Of a stretch of 64,000 bases of DNA, positions 24,776-36,175 are shown in pieces. The position numbers and the translations under genes are program-made. Below the pieces are notes generated by a model that did not search any database, was not told the origin of the DNA, and was given only the letters and a program-made list of their open reading frames with translations. This DNA is from Echinarachnius parma (taxonomy: Eukaryota; Echinodermata; Echinoidea; Clypeasteroida; Echinarachniidae): NCBI GenBank assembly GCA_037951105.1, contig JBAMJV010005553.1, positions 145,001-209,000 on the forward strand, read 5' to 3'. Numbering within the stretch: the first letter of the stretch is position 1; each line of letters opens with the position of its first letter.

Positions 24776-25329
24776 AAACGTAAAAAGAAATTGGAAAACA
24801 TGCATAGATTCCACGTCCGATCCATGCATTTTGTTTAACCTTTACACACATTCATTCATAAATCATAATCATAATCATAATTCTGTAAATATCCTATTCC
24901 TATACCTATTGCCTACTCCTAAACCTATCATCCTATCGTCCTACAAACATAGGTCGCAATCGGTATACTATATATACTCCTCTTCTTAGCATGTATGTTT
25001 TGTAATAGTTAGTATTTGTAGAGCGTTGAATTTGAAATAATCCACCTTCAAATCATATTCATAACACTATTTAAGGTGTTATTTATATTCTTATATATCC
25101 TTCTAAATTATATACAGCAGCAAGGACATGACAAAAGTAAATTTTTTTATATAAATAATTCCAAAAATCGAAAATTTTCATTTCACTTACGATCGCTTAT
25201 AATCGATCATAATTTCCCGATAGCAATACTTCTTTTTTTTTTTACTTTTGAATTACTAATGTTTGTAATCGATTAAACGAAATTCAATTCAGTATAGATT
25301 CTCAAAGCAAGTTAACAAAAATATAAGTA
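24776..25329. other. AT-rich non-repetitive spacer inside the complex
   Basis: No modules of either type. It lies between the left outer block and the end at 25330. If the four ends belong to two elements, this could be old flanking or captured DNA. A short frame at 25076-25276 is not convincing. Confidence 0.5.
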
Positions 25330-26785
25330 CCCAGCTAGCTAACTGACGTCGGACCGGTGTAGGCAGGTCGTCGGCAAGATCGCGGTCGGCAAACAGACGT
25401 CGCGCCAACATTACGCCAACGTCGAATTTAAGTTGGAGGTTTTGGAAATGAAATAAGTCGGGAAATGGTTGTAGTTGAATGTCGTGCCGATGTCATTAAG
25501 TTGACGAAAAAAATACGTCTCAAATAAAACGTCGCGCTAAAATCGCACCAATGCCGAAACTGGTACCAATTTAAGAGCTTGATAGAGGGTTGTAATATTA
25601 ATGTTGGGCCGATGTCAATAAATCAACATGAATATGACATCTCAAATATGACGTTGGGCCAATGTTGTACCGATGTCGGAATATATCATTTTAAGAGGTC
25701 GGTAAATGGTTGAATGTGGAATTGATGTCGGACGGATGTTATTAATTGGACATCAATATGACATCACAAATATGACGTCAAGCCGATATCGCGCCGATGT
25801 CAGAATTGGCAGCAATGACACGAGTCGGCAAATAGTCATGCAATCGATGTTCAGCCGATATCAATATTCTGACATGAATATGTCATCTCCAATATGACGT
25901 CGGGATATTTTCGCGCCGATGTTGGAACTGGTAGCAATTAAAAAGGTCGGTAAATGATTGTAACATTGATGTCGGACCAATGAGTTTTATTGGACATCCA
26001 TATGACATCTCAATTATGACGCCAAAGCGATATCCTGCCGATGTCATAAATGGCACCAATGAAACTAATCATTAAATAGTCATTAAATGGATGTTGTGCC
26101 GTTGTCAATAATTCGACATGAATATGACATCTCAAATATAAAATCGGCCTTCTATCGCCCCGATGTTGGAACTGGTAGTAATTTAAGAGGTCGGTAAAAT
26201 GCTGTGAAATTGATGTCGGGTCACAGTTATTAATTAGACATAAATATGACATCCAAAATATGACTTTGGGCCTATACCGCACAGATGTCGGAACTTTACG
26301 AAATTTTAAAGGTGGGTAAAAGGTTGTGAAATAGATGTCGGGCGGATGTCATTACTCCTACATAAATATGACATCTCTACTATGACGTCAGTCCGATATT
26401 GTGATGATGTTGTATCTGGTAGCAATTTAAGAGGTCGGTACATGGTTGTGAAATTGATGTCTGGCCAATGTTATTAATTGGACCTCAATATGACATCTCT
26501 ATATGATGACGCCAAAGCGATATCCTGCTGATGTCAGAACTGACAGCAATTAAACAAGTCGGCAAATGGTCATTAAACTGATGTTGTGCCGATGTCATTA
26601 ATCCGACATGAATAAGAGATCTCAAATATGACGTCGGGCTAATATCGCGCAGATGTTGGAACTGGTAGCAAATTAAGAGGTCAGTCAAAGATTGCAAAAT
26701 TGATGTTGGGCTTATGTTATTAAATATACATAAATATGACAGCTCAAATATGACGTTGGGTCAATGTTGTACCGATGTCGGAACT
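25330..26785. repeat. Inner repeat block, left arm (~122-bp units)
   Basis: About ten units at 122-123 bp spacing, marked by GGTAGCAATTTAAGAGGTCG near 25560, 25682, 25806, 25929, 26050, 26173, 26295, 26418, 26540 and 26663. Each also has AATATGACATCTCAAATATG and ATCGCGCCGATGTCGGAACT. It starts with the end sequence CCCAGCTAGCTAACTGACG. Confidence 0.8.
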
Positions 26786-27400
26786 GGCGACCATTTGCCG
26801 GCTTGTTTCATTGCTGCCAGTTCTGACATCGGCAGGATATCACTATGGCGTCATCATTGAGATGTCATATTCATGTCTAATCATTGACTTCGGCACAACA
26901 TCAATTAAATGACCATTTGCCGAGTTGTTTCATTGCTGCAAGTTCTTACATCAGACTGACACATTTATCACATTCATGTCTAATTAATAACATCGGACCG
27001 ATATCAATTTTACTACCATTTACCGACCTCCTTAATTGCTATCTTTTCCGACATCGGCGCGATATTAGCCCGACGTCATATTGGAGATGGCATATTCATG
27101 TCCGACTATTGACATCGGCGCAACATCACTTTTATGATCATTTGCCGACTTGTTTCATTGCTGTCAGTTCTGACATCGGCAGGATATCGCATTGACGTCA
27201 TCATTGAGATGTCATATTCATGTCGGATCATTGACATCGGCTCAACATCAACTTAATGACTATTAGCCGACTTGATTCACTGCTGCCCATTCTGACGTCG
27301 TAGGATTTCGATTTGACGTAAAAATTGAGATGTCCTATTCTTGTCTCATTACTAACATTGTCCCGACATTAATTTCACAACCATGACTGACCACTGACTG
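26786..27400. repeat. Inner repeat block, right (inverted) arm
   Basis: The same ~122-bp unit in reverse orientation, with CCATTTGCCGACTTGTTTCA-like marks near 26784, 26909, 27013, 27136 and 27259. The switch point is near 26785. The right arm is shorter than the left (about five units against ten). Confidence 0.75.
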
Positions 27401-27595
27401 AATAATTGATGTTGGGTCGAAATCGCAAAATGACGTTTGGCCAGCATTAAAAAAACAAAATCGCCGCGCTGATGTTGGGCTGGCGGACATTTTTACGTCG
27501 CGGCGACGTCGGATTTTTAATGTAGGCCCAACGTCGTCTTAAAACGACTTTTTACATTGGCCCAATGCTGGCACAACGTCAGGTGGCTAGCTGGG
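27401..27595. repeat. Element end R1, inverted copy of the outer left end
   Basis: The reverse complement of this segment matches 23892-24085 nearly throughout: the CCCAGCTAGCCACCTGACG tip, AAATGTCCGCCAGCCCAACA, TTTTTTTAATGCTGGCC and TTTCGACCCAACATCAATTA. So 23892 and 27595 behave as the two ends of one 3.7-kb element. Confidence 0.75.
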
Positions 27596-27899
27596 TAGCG
27601 ACCTCTTAAATTGATACCAGTCCCAACATCGGCGCTATATTAGGTCGACCTCTTATTGGAGATGTCATATTAATGACATTGGGCCATTGTCAAATTTTGA
27701 TGTTGGTCCAGCATCAAACGTCGGGCGAACGTCAAGATTTGATATTGGGCCAACAATAAAAAATAACGTTGGGCTAATGTCGGGCAGGCGGACAATGTAA
27801 TGTCGGGCCAACGTCAGAATTTGATGTTGGCCCAACGTCTGGATTTGATATTGGGCCATTGGCGGAAATTGACATTGGGCCAAAATCACAGAATTATGT

Positions 27900-29060
27900 T
27901 GTGACAATGTTGGGCTAGTGGACATTTTAACCTCGCGCCCATATCATAATGTTATGTTGGTCCAATGTCATGAGTTGATGTTGGGCCATTGTCAGAAATT
28001 GACGTATCACAAAATGACGTGGTGACGATGTTGGGCTGGCGGACATTTTAACGTCGAGCCCACATCAGAATTTGATATCTGTCCTATGTCAGGATTTGGT
28101 GTTGGGCCATTGTCGGAAATTGACATTTGCCCGACATCACAAAATAATGTTGGGACAATGTTGGGCTAGCGGACATTTTAACCTCGCGCCCACATCATAA
28201 TGTTATGTTGGTCCAATGTCATGAGTTGATGTTGGGCCATTGTCAGAAATTGACGTATCACAAAATGACGTGGTGACGATGTTGGGCTGGCGGACATTTT
28301 AACGTCGAGCCCACATCAAAATTTGATATCTGTCCAATGTCAGGATTTGGTGTTGGGCCATTGTCGGAAATTGACATTTGCCCGACATCACAAAATAATG
28401 TTGGGACAATGTTGGGCTAGCGGACATTTTAACCTCGCGCCCACATCATAATGTTATGTTGGTCCAATGTCATGAGTTGATGTTGGGCCATTGTCAGAAA
28501 TTGACGTATCACAAAATGACGTGGTGACGATGTTGGGCTGGCGGACATTTTAACGTCGAGCCCACATCAAAATTTGATATCTGTCCAATGTCAGGATTTG
28601 GTGTTGGGCCATTGTCGGAAATTGACATTTGCCCGACATCACAAAATGATGTTGGGACAATGTTGGGCTAGCGGACATTTTAACCTCGCGCCCACATCAT
28701 AATGTTATGTTGGTCCAATGTCATGAGTTGATGTTGGGCCATTGTCAGAAATTGACGTATCACAAATGACGTGGGACGATGTTGGGCTGGCGGACATTTT
28801 AACGTCGAGCCCACATCAGAATTTGATATCTGTCCTATGTCAGGATTTGGTGTTGGGCCATTGTCGGAAATTTACATTTGCCCGACATCACAAAATGATG
28901 TTGGGACAATGTCAGGCTAGCGGACATTTTAACCTCGCGCCCACATCATAATGTTATGTTGGTCCGATGTCATGAGTTGATGTTGGGCCATTGTCAAAAA
29001 ATTGACGTATCACAAAATGACGTGGTTACGATGTTGGGCTGGCGGACATTTTAACCTCGA
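27900..29060. repeat. 251-bp higher-order tandem repeat
   Basis: AAAATGACGTGGTGACGATG recurs at 28011, 28262, 28513, about 28764 and 29013, a period of 251 bp. Each unit alternates two ~126-bp halves, one with GGCTGGCGGACATTTTAACG and TCGAGCCC, one with GGCTAGCGGACATTTTAACC and TCGCGCCC. Units are nearly identical, so the amplification is recent. Confidence 0.9.
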
Positions 29061-29159
29061 GCCAACCGCGATAAGCCGACATCCGGCCAACAACTTATGA
29101 CATCGGCACGACGTCAGGTGGCTAGCTGGGAAGTAAGAATTATGCACATTTGGATACCA

Positions 29160-29230
29160 GAGTCCACGCTGACAGACTGATGTCGTACGTTATGAGTCCT
29201 GTAACACTAATATTAGTTCGAGCAAGCGTA
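29160..29230. repeat. Flanking repeat unit II
   Basis: CACGCTGACAGACTGATGTC then GAGTCCTGTAACACTAAT. Related to unit I on the far side of the complex. Confidence 0.6.
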
Positions 29231-29314
29231 TCCATCTTATCCTTTTCTAAATAGTGAATTTTATGAATATGAACCTTTCGTTAAAGTATTATTAGAGATG
29301 TCATTGTAAAAATT

Positions 29315-29450
29315 ATGAATAGTGACCCCCATTTTATGTATGACTGGCGGTCCTTATAAACTTCACAAGTTTATGAATAGTGACCCCTGTTTTATCTATG
29401 ACTGGCGACCCTTATAAACGTCACAAGTGTATGAATAGAGACCATTATTC
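29315..29450. repeat. 57-bp tandem repeat
   Basis: ATGAATAGTGACCCC starts near 29317 and 29373, with a third partial unit near 29431. Units share GACTGGCG and CTTATAAAC..TCACAAGT. Confidence 0.8.
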
Positions 29451-29554
29451 AGCATTATTACTAGCGAAGTTTATCATGCATGCGCTGAGGGGTCATAATG
29501 CCTTTGAAAAAAAATTTAAAATTATGAATACTGGTCCTCTAGAATAACGACAAG

Positions 29555-29804
29555 TTGACCATGGTGACTGACTGATGTCATGCGCTTATATAGTCCTGTC
29601 ACACTTGCGTCAGTTTTAGCGCCGAGTAAGATGCCAGTATAGTTACATGTCGAGTTGGGTGCATGCAGAGTAAGGCACTGGGGCCTGACTGGCGGGACGG
29701 ATGATGAGAGAACACCGTCCATCCAGGTATCATGATATTATTTGACCATGGTGACCGACTGATGTTGTACGTACGTTCGAACGGTTCGGTGTCCTTTCAC
29801 ACAA
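29555..29804. repeat. Flanking repeat units III and IV
   Basis: CCATGGTGACTGACTGATGT at about 29559 and CCATGGTGACCGACTGATGT at about 29745, each followed by a variant of GTCCTGTCACACTTGCG. Unit IV is cut by the MITE at 29805. Confidence 0.6.
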
Positions 29805-30004
29805 AAGCCCGGCGCAGACAGAGCCGACTCGACCCGATCCGACTGGTTTTCAGCCTAATAAACTCAGTGTGTGTTGCCTCAGGACTCCAGTTTTGCCAGT
29901 CAAGAGCCAGACGGAGGTCATTCGAGGCCAATTCAACATGTTGAATCGACTCCGACTGAAAACCAGTCGGATCGGGTCGAGTCGGCTCTGTCTGCGCCGG
30001 GCTT
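29805..30004. mobile_element. GC-rich TIR MITE, copy 4
   Basis: 200 bp, begins AAGCCCGGCGCAGACAGAGC and ends TCTGCGCCGGGCTT. The arms are nearly perfect, so it is probably the youngest copy here. It interrupts a repeat related to the DNA flanking the 5.2-kb complex. Confidence 0.85.
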
Positions 30005-30034
30005 TATGGACTCATGGCGTTTGTCACCAGTTGG

Positions 30035-30660
30035 TTTAATACAAATTGCCTCGGGAAAGCCGACTGTGGTGTATTTGCGCAGACAAACTCATCCAAAACA
30101 CAGGGTAAAAAAGTCAAGGTTAAATCAGACGGGCGGCAATAGAAAGGGGCGTCATTCACACGAGAAGATGGTACATGTATGTGCAAAATTAGAATTGGTG
30201 TTATTAATGTATTTATCTACTTTACCCTGGGTGCGAGTGGGATAAGGGGAGATTTAAAAAAAAAAAAAAATGAAAATGTATACAGACATGCCCCCGACTA
30301 CGCTGGCCGATTACCTCGACCAACCCGACTGTGAGAATGTGCAGACAAACTCATCCAAATCCAAGGTTGGCAACAATTGAAAGGGGCCAAATTCTCACCA
30401 GGGGAGACATGTGCGAAATCATAATTGGTGTTATTAATTTCTTTATTATTTTGATATATCCTTGGCGAAATGAGGGAGGGTTGGGGGTAACAATTCATTA
30501 ACGGACGAATATATAAAATATATTCCTGCCCCTGACTACTCTGAACGATTATACTGGGGCCAACCCGAGCGACTGTGAGGTTGCGCAGGCATGCCGGCAA
30601 TCTCGAATGTTATCCAAACAAAAACGTGGCGCTCTTGAAATTGATCCCTGATCCGGCTCA
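30035..30660. repeat. ~250-bp diverged tandem repeat, three units
   Basis: GCAGACAAACTCATCCAAA recurs near 30079 and 30339, with a weaker form near 30583. Units also share CCCGACTACGCTGGCCGATT-like sequence and AATTGGTGTTATTAAT. Confidence 0.65.
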
Positions 30661-31387
30661 AGATATTGTATCGTTTTTCTTTTGGGTAATTCCAGGAATC
30701 CGTATTCAGCGCATGCACGGGTGATGTTAATAGCTAGGATGGCGCCACGGGGTTGTTAGGGGGTTTGAAGGGACTTTGCTCCTGATATTGCCGATTGATA
30801 ATTTGAAACCATTCTCAGCTTAGTGTGTATTATTGATATTCTAAAAGTTTCCAGTATTGTATTGATTGTATCCTCCTGGATGTAAATATAAACCAAGTTT
30901 ATCCTCTACTGCATCATTCTAGTCGTAGGAAAACAAAATTGAGCGAACTGGAAGAACTTTTAATTAATTTGTAAATTATTCCTTATTCTTCAATAAATGA
31001 AGCACATACGAATATTATCCAGTTTTATCATCATGATAATAAAATTGTACGAGCAATGCTTTTTAGTGGACCCCTCTTGTTCCAATATGTGTATCTCTAT
31101 TTTTTTGTAAATTATTATAATTCATTTGTAATGTTTTGTTGGAAACAAGATTAAATTGAAATTGAAATTGAAATTAATAATTCAATTCTATTTACATAAC
31201 TTTAATTGTTCTTCTTCAAACAATTCGACCGAGCAAGGAGGTGCATACCTCCGAATCACTAGCTCCGAGTTCGGCTATATACCCACAATAATTATGTTGT
31301 AATAACGATATAAACATAATAAACATTGGGTATTAACTATTATACAAATATGACGTTTAATTGCACAGAGATCTACATTGACTGAAA
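30661..31387. other. No feature recognised
   Basis: AT-rich, with a short TTGAAA repeat near 31150. Confidence 0.5.
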
Positions 31388-31797
31388 TTCACAAAGGAGG
31401 TTTATGTTAAACAATGGTTTAACCCGTGATTAAAATGAAAGTATGGTGCGCCTTTTGTTAACTGATGGAAAAAAAGAGAGTACGTCTTCTTAAATTCGTA
31501 ACAATGTTGAAGCTATACATTTGCTAAAGACACCAAGTAATGGTCTATGTCTCAAGGTTCTCAGAAGGTGAATTGTATAACTTTTGTATTTGAGTTTATT
31601 GAACATATAAAAACAGCCAGTGGAAAACAGAAAAGACGGAAGCCCAAACAATGTCTGTTTTCCATTGGTTAGTATTCACCGACATATTATTATAAATTAG
31701 CAAGTATGATTTCTTTACTACTAGTGGCACTCCATAGTTTCAAACCATGGTTTAAAAGGGGGTCTAAACTATGGTTTACATAAACTTTCTATGTGAA
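31388..31797. mobile_element. ACCATGGTTTAAA-family inverted-repeat element, copy 1
   Basis: Ends TTCACAAAGGAGGTTTATG and CATAAACTTTCTATGTGAA are inverted, with AACAATGGTTT facing AAACCATGG..AAACTATGG. It shares ACTGATGG and ACAATGTTGA.GCTA marks with the copy at 52061 but is 120 bp longer. Confidence 0.65.
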
Positions 31798-32762
31798 CTC
31801 CAGCCCAGCCTAGTATAGAAGTGTTTCTTCTATGTTAATTTAGTATCGCTACAATCATCTTCTTTTATTTCTTTTCCCGGCCTCCTTCGGCCCCCTCGGC
31901 CCACCAGACACGCGTCCGGGGAAATGATTGCGCTCGGCATATATCGATAAATATCGATCACTTGGTATCGGGTGTCAATTAGTTCGGCGGGATTTCAGCC
32001 AGAGGGGGGTGGGGGGCTGGATGCATGGGGGCGCTTTAAAGGTTTGAGGTAGCTAGTGGATTCGTGAATGTCAGGTACTTTGAATACAGGTCTTACACTC
32101 AATCATCAATATACTGGAGAAAGGGAAAATAAATTTGAAAACGTAGCCAGACCTCTTTTATGACACCAAAAACCAAAGTGCCTGCGGAATTTGGTCATGT
32201 GATTAAGATTGAAACAACACTTCGGCACTGTAGCCGAGACATCACATTTCTTGGCGTTAGCAAGGTTACAGGGTAGTATGAAATGGTGCATGGAAAAGAT
32301 GGCCATCAGGAACTGTATTATTTACCCCCAAAATTCCTGTATAATTAATGATAAAAATAACATAACTAATTAAGTAATAATGAGATTTTAAAAAGAGTAT
32401 GCCATCTTCAAGTTTTGTGAAAGTGCCCCTTTCAGTTTAGGTGATGTATTTAAGAAATATCGCGATATACGTAATACAAATGTGGCCGGAAACAGAGGTA
32501 AGCCTCTTTCATGACACGAACATACAAAATGCCCAAGGATGTTCGTCACGTGATTGCAATTCAAATCATACTTCGGTGGGCCGTACCTCACGTTGTTCAG
32601 TGACAAAAAGGTCGGGGTATTATGAAAGGGTACATACTTTGTATTTTTAAAATGCAATAGTGAACACAAGCCCCAAAGAACATTTGCATATATCTTTAAT
32701 ACGGGCCAATTAATTGGCTCACATTAGCTCAAACAAAATGAAGTTTAATACAGAATGAAAAC
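31798..32762. other. No gene recognised
   Basis: Two stretches, 32100-32290 and 32400-32640, look loosely alike (CCTCTTT.ATGACAC, ATGAAA.GG marks) and may be an old duplication. Confidence 0.4.
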
Positions 32763-33281
32763 AACTATTATCTAAATAGAGATGAGGTTTTAAGTGCTCG
32801 GCCTTTGAAGGATAGGAGACCAACGTTTGTAATTTTACCAACGACATTTTGAGGGAGAGAATTCCATATTGGGACAACACGGTGGATAAAGCTTCTGTCC
32901 AACGTGTCTGTCCTGGCTTCAGGGGTAGTGACTGCATGGTCTGGCACGAATGAACTCAACCGGGTCACGCGCCGTCTTTTCAATGGAGGGGGAAACAAGT
33001 TGGCCATGTCTTGTTGAGGACAGTCGTGGTGTGCATTTTGTATAATGCCGATACTGTTGCTATGTCTCTTTTATGAGACATGCTATAGCGAAGGATAGTG
33101 GTTGAGTGCGGTCAGTAGTGGCATCAACTTCGATTCTGAGAGCCTTCTTCTGGATGTTGTCTAGTTGCCGATAGGTCGGAGCCAACATATGATACAAATA
33201 TGTATTTACACAAAATTCATAATTAACATGAGGTTTCGTTAGCTCAATCACTGTGTTAGCTTCGTAACTTTGTTCACACAA
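32763..33281 (-). pseudogene. LINE (non-LTR retrotransposon) 3' end, decayed
   Basis: Minus-strand peptides match the conserved C-terminal part of LINE reverse-transcriptase proteins: PTYRQLDNIQKKALRI, then RDIATVSALYKMH in another frame, then RSFIHRVVPIWNSLPQNVVG and LLSFKGRALK near the end. At least two frame changes and a stop at 33060 break it. The reverse-transcriptase catalytic part and the 5' end are not found, which fits 5' truncation. Clade (Jockey, CR1 or RTE-like) cannot be fixed by eye. Confidence 0.75.
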
Positions 33282-33712
33282 TTTGCATTGGCTTTAACTT
33301 AATCAATGTACATTCTGTTCTAGTATGACCATGTTTATGTATCTGTATGTATCATGTGATTATGACAAAGCAAGCTAAGGGTCACGGTGAAGTGGGCCTG
33401 CTATGGTGTATTCATGCATACCTATCTAACCTTGTCAGCCAATTAATTCTATTTTCCTTTTGGCGACCCAAATTTACGACGACGTATCGATAAACATGCT
33501 GCCGCCACCGAGGAAGGAACTAAAACACAGAGATATAGGGAAGTACATTAGTATGGGAGAGCAGCTATGAAAAATAGAGGAAGGGAGAAAGGCAGGGGGG
33601 TGTAAAGAGGGGGAAGAGGGGGAAGGAGCGAGAGGGGAGGGAGAAATATGGGGTATACAATGAGAAATTACATAAATTAGGAGGAGTGATGTCAAGAAGT
33701 ATAGGGGAGGGA
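33282..33712. other. No gene; purine-rich from about 33530
   Basis: GGGAGAGGG-type sequence up to the hAT-like element. Nothing coding. Confidence 0.5.
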
Positions 33713-33720
33713 CTTTGGAG

Positions 33721-34110
33721 CCCGGGGGGGGGGGGGGGGTACTCAGATTATAGTCGGACGGGGGTGTGCGGCTGAGACCTCCAAACCCATACCCACATCT
33801 AAGGGTCCTTTTGCGAAAAATGGACCTATGTCTAAGGATTTTTTTCCGCCTGCGGCGCATGTTTTGGGTGTATTTCCCGCAAATGTTGTGGCTTTAAGTT
33901 AGCGAGCGTAGCGAGTTTGAAAAATTTGGCAATTTCACATCGGCAAATCCCAAAATTCCGTATAAAAAAGGGGAAATATGAAAAAAGGGACCCATGTCTA
34001 AGGATTTTTTTTTATGAAAAGGGGACCCATGTCTAAGGATCTTTCTTGAAAAAGTCACCCTTCCCAGCGGCACATCCCCGTATACCCAATATACGTGAGT
34101 ACCCCCCGGG
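33721..34110. mobile_element. hAT-like MITE with 8-bp target duplication
   Basis: CTTTGGAG stands at 33713-33720 and again at 34111-34118. Between them is a 390-bp element with inverted ends CCCGGGGGG..TACTCA and TGAGTACCCCCCGGG. Length of the left G run is inflated. Inside, ACCCATGTCTAAGGATTTTT recurs three times. An 8-bp duplication fits hAT (or P) elements. Minus-strand frame GLSRTPPSDYNLSTPPP is part of the element and not a gene. Confidence 0.85.
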
Positions 34111-34118
34111 CTTTGGAG

Positions 34119-34649
34119 ATTAGTTTGTATATAGAGAGAAAGACACGTGGAGAAGGAATAATATGCAACTACAACGAGCTAGCAAGATGATGGGAAACGT
34201 AGAAATAGTCAAGATAAATTCGGTACAAGAGATACTTAAAGATTCATAAATAAAGTAACCTACAAAAGGAACACAACTGTTTACGGAGAGGGGATATGAG
34301 AAAGATGGAAGAAGATACATGGGTGAAAATAAGTTAGAGAGAGAGACCAATCAAGAGGAAGACGGAATGGTCGGAAGAGAGATAGAGACGGGGGATAAGA
34401 GGGGCGGTAAAAGAGGGGTTTGCTATGGAGAAGACCAGGGATAGAAGAGGGGAGGGAGAGAATGATGCAAATCGAAAGTGGTATTTTATTTGATCTTCGA
34501 TGCTTGACGGGATACCTTCACAGTCCGGACCGCATCACTACTCAACCAAAGTCATCTTGAAGATGAGAGAGTTGGCTGGGGTGGTGATAAGATAATTGGC
34601 GCACCGCGCATGGTTGTATACGTGTCTGGCTGTTCATGAGTTTGTTTAA
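34119..34649. other. Purine-rich DNA, no gene
   Basis: GAGA-rich continuation of the tract interrupted by the hAT-like element. Confidence 0.5.
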
Positions 34650-34753
34650 GTGTGTTTGTGTTTGTGTGGGTGGGTGTTTGTTCGTGAGTTTGTTTATATA
34701 TGTGCTTGTGTGTGTGTGGGGTGTTGTTGTTTGCTTGTTAGTTTGTTTATGAT

Positions 34754-34849
<96 letters not shown>

Positions 34850-34935
34850 TGTGCGTGCGTGCGTGCGTGTGTGCGTGCGTGCGTGTGAGTGTATTTGTAC
34901 GTGTGTGTGGTCGTTATTTGTGGGTGTGAGTGTTA
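34650..34935. repeat. (TG)n microsatellite
   Basis: A TG run from about 34758 to 34846, then TGCG variants, with irregular TG/TTTG sequence around it. Confidence 0.95.
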
Positions 34936-35649
34936 TTCATTAATTAACATTCCATTCGGAATTGAATTTGGTAGATCTTTGGAATGTGCTCACAAATGTT
35001 TGTAATATCAAGTTCGATTTATGTCACGAGTTGTTATACTAACAAATTATTCACTGCTGGTAAATTAAATTTCTCTTGAAATTTATGATTGACAGTTGGC
35101 TTATGTTAACGGTACTCAAACAAATACGATCGATATTTTTCAAACGTCCAATTTCTTTTATACAATATAATTATCAAGGAAAAACGTGGTACAAGTTCTT
35201 GGAATAATTATTGCAACTTAATTATTCACTGAGTTTGGGAATACCGTTAGGGGGAAAATCTTCTCAAAATAAGCTTTGATAAACATGGACCCAATTAATT
35301 TCATTTCGGAATTCATATCACATTAAATCCTCAGAGGAAACAGAAATAAACATACTTAGGTGAAAGCGACTGGGGGAAAAGACAACATACATATGGGAGA
35401 GAGTGAAAGGGAGAAGTTTATGCAAGAAACGAGAACGATGAAGATGAGAATTCAAAATGGTTACCGCGAGTTATGACAAGTGAGCTGGAAAGGAGGGAGA
35501 GATACAAAGAACGTGGAGGAAATAAATATGAGAAGACAAGATGAAGAAAATGAAATAAGACAGCAAATTTAATTGACTTGGAGGCTTCGCGATCCATGTT
35601 GGGATTTTGGCGGGACTATTATGAGATTATTTGGATAAGGATGGGTTCG
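34936..35649. other. No feature recognised
   Basis: AT-rich, turning purine-rich from about 35350. Confidence 0.5.
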
Positions 35650-36175
35650 CTATAGCTCTTTACCCTCTGTGGGATCACATCTCTCCCATCCACTCTCTCC
35701 TTTACCATTTGTCCTCCCCCCCCCCCCCCCCCCCTCTCGTCGCGCTTGATCTCTTTCTCTTTTTCTTCCTTTATATCTATCTATATCCCTCTCTATATAA
35801 TTATCTCTCTAATTATCACTCTCTCCATCACGTTTCTCTCTGTCTCTTCTTCATTTCTCTTTCTATCAATTGTTCAATCTCTCTATAAATCATGTTATAT
35901 CTCTTCATCCCTGCCACTCTCTCTATCAATCTTTGTACTCGCCTCTCTCTATTTTATAATTCTCTTTATTTTCTTTCTCTCTCTCTCTCTTCACATCTAG
36001 TCCCCTACCTCTACCTACCTCTATCTTTCGCATGTATCATCTTCTTTTATATCCACCCCAATCTCTCTTACTATTCATTCTCTTGTTTTGTTCTCTCTCA
36101 CACTCTCTTACCCCCCCCCCCCCCCCCTTCCCTTTCCTCCTTTCTACTCTCCTCTTCTCCTTCTCCTTCTCTTCA
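35650..36175. repeat. Pyrimidine-rich tract with poly-C runs
   Basis: CTCT/TATC-rich DNA with poly-C at about 35718-35734 and 36112-36127. The upstream 35350-35560 DNA is purine-rich on the same strand. Confidence 0.8.

Larger units (their letters stand above)
23892..29130. mobile_element. 5.2-kb fold-back / tandem-repeat complex
   Basis: Outer ends 23892-23917 and 29105-29130 are exact 26-bp inverted repeats starting CCCAGCTAGCCACCTGACG. Two further ends of the same type point inwards (25330, and 27595 on the opposite side). The body is made of short modules based on TTGGGCCAACATCAA and GATGTCGGGCCGATGT, in one orientation on the left and inverted on the right. It resembles fold-back transposons with repeat arms (Drosophila FB, sea-urchin TU) in design; homology to them is not shown. 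No transposase or long reading frame is present. Confidence 0.8.

Noticed and set aside
23892..29130. CRISPR-like array
   Set aside because: Regular spacing, but modules are contiguous with no unique spacers, occur in inverted blocks and sit in animal DNA.
30004..30600. Several 60-124-codon frames
   Set aside because: They lie in the ~250-bp tandem units and change frame between units.
33474..33860. 128-codon minus-strand frame with Pro/Ser-rich peptide
   Set aside because: Spans purine-rich DNA and the left end of the hAT-like element.
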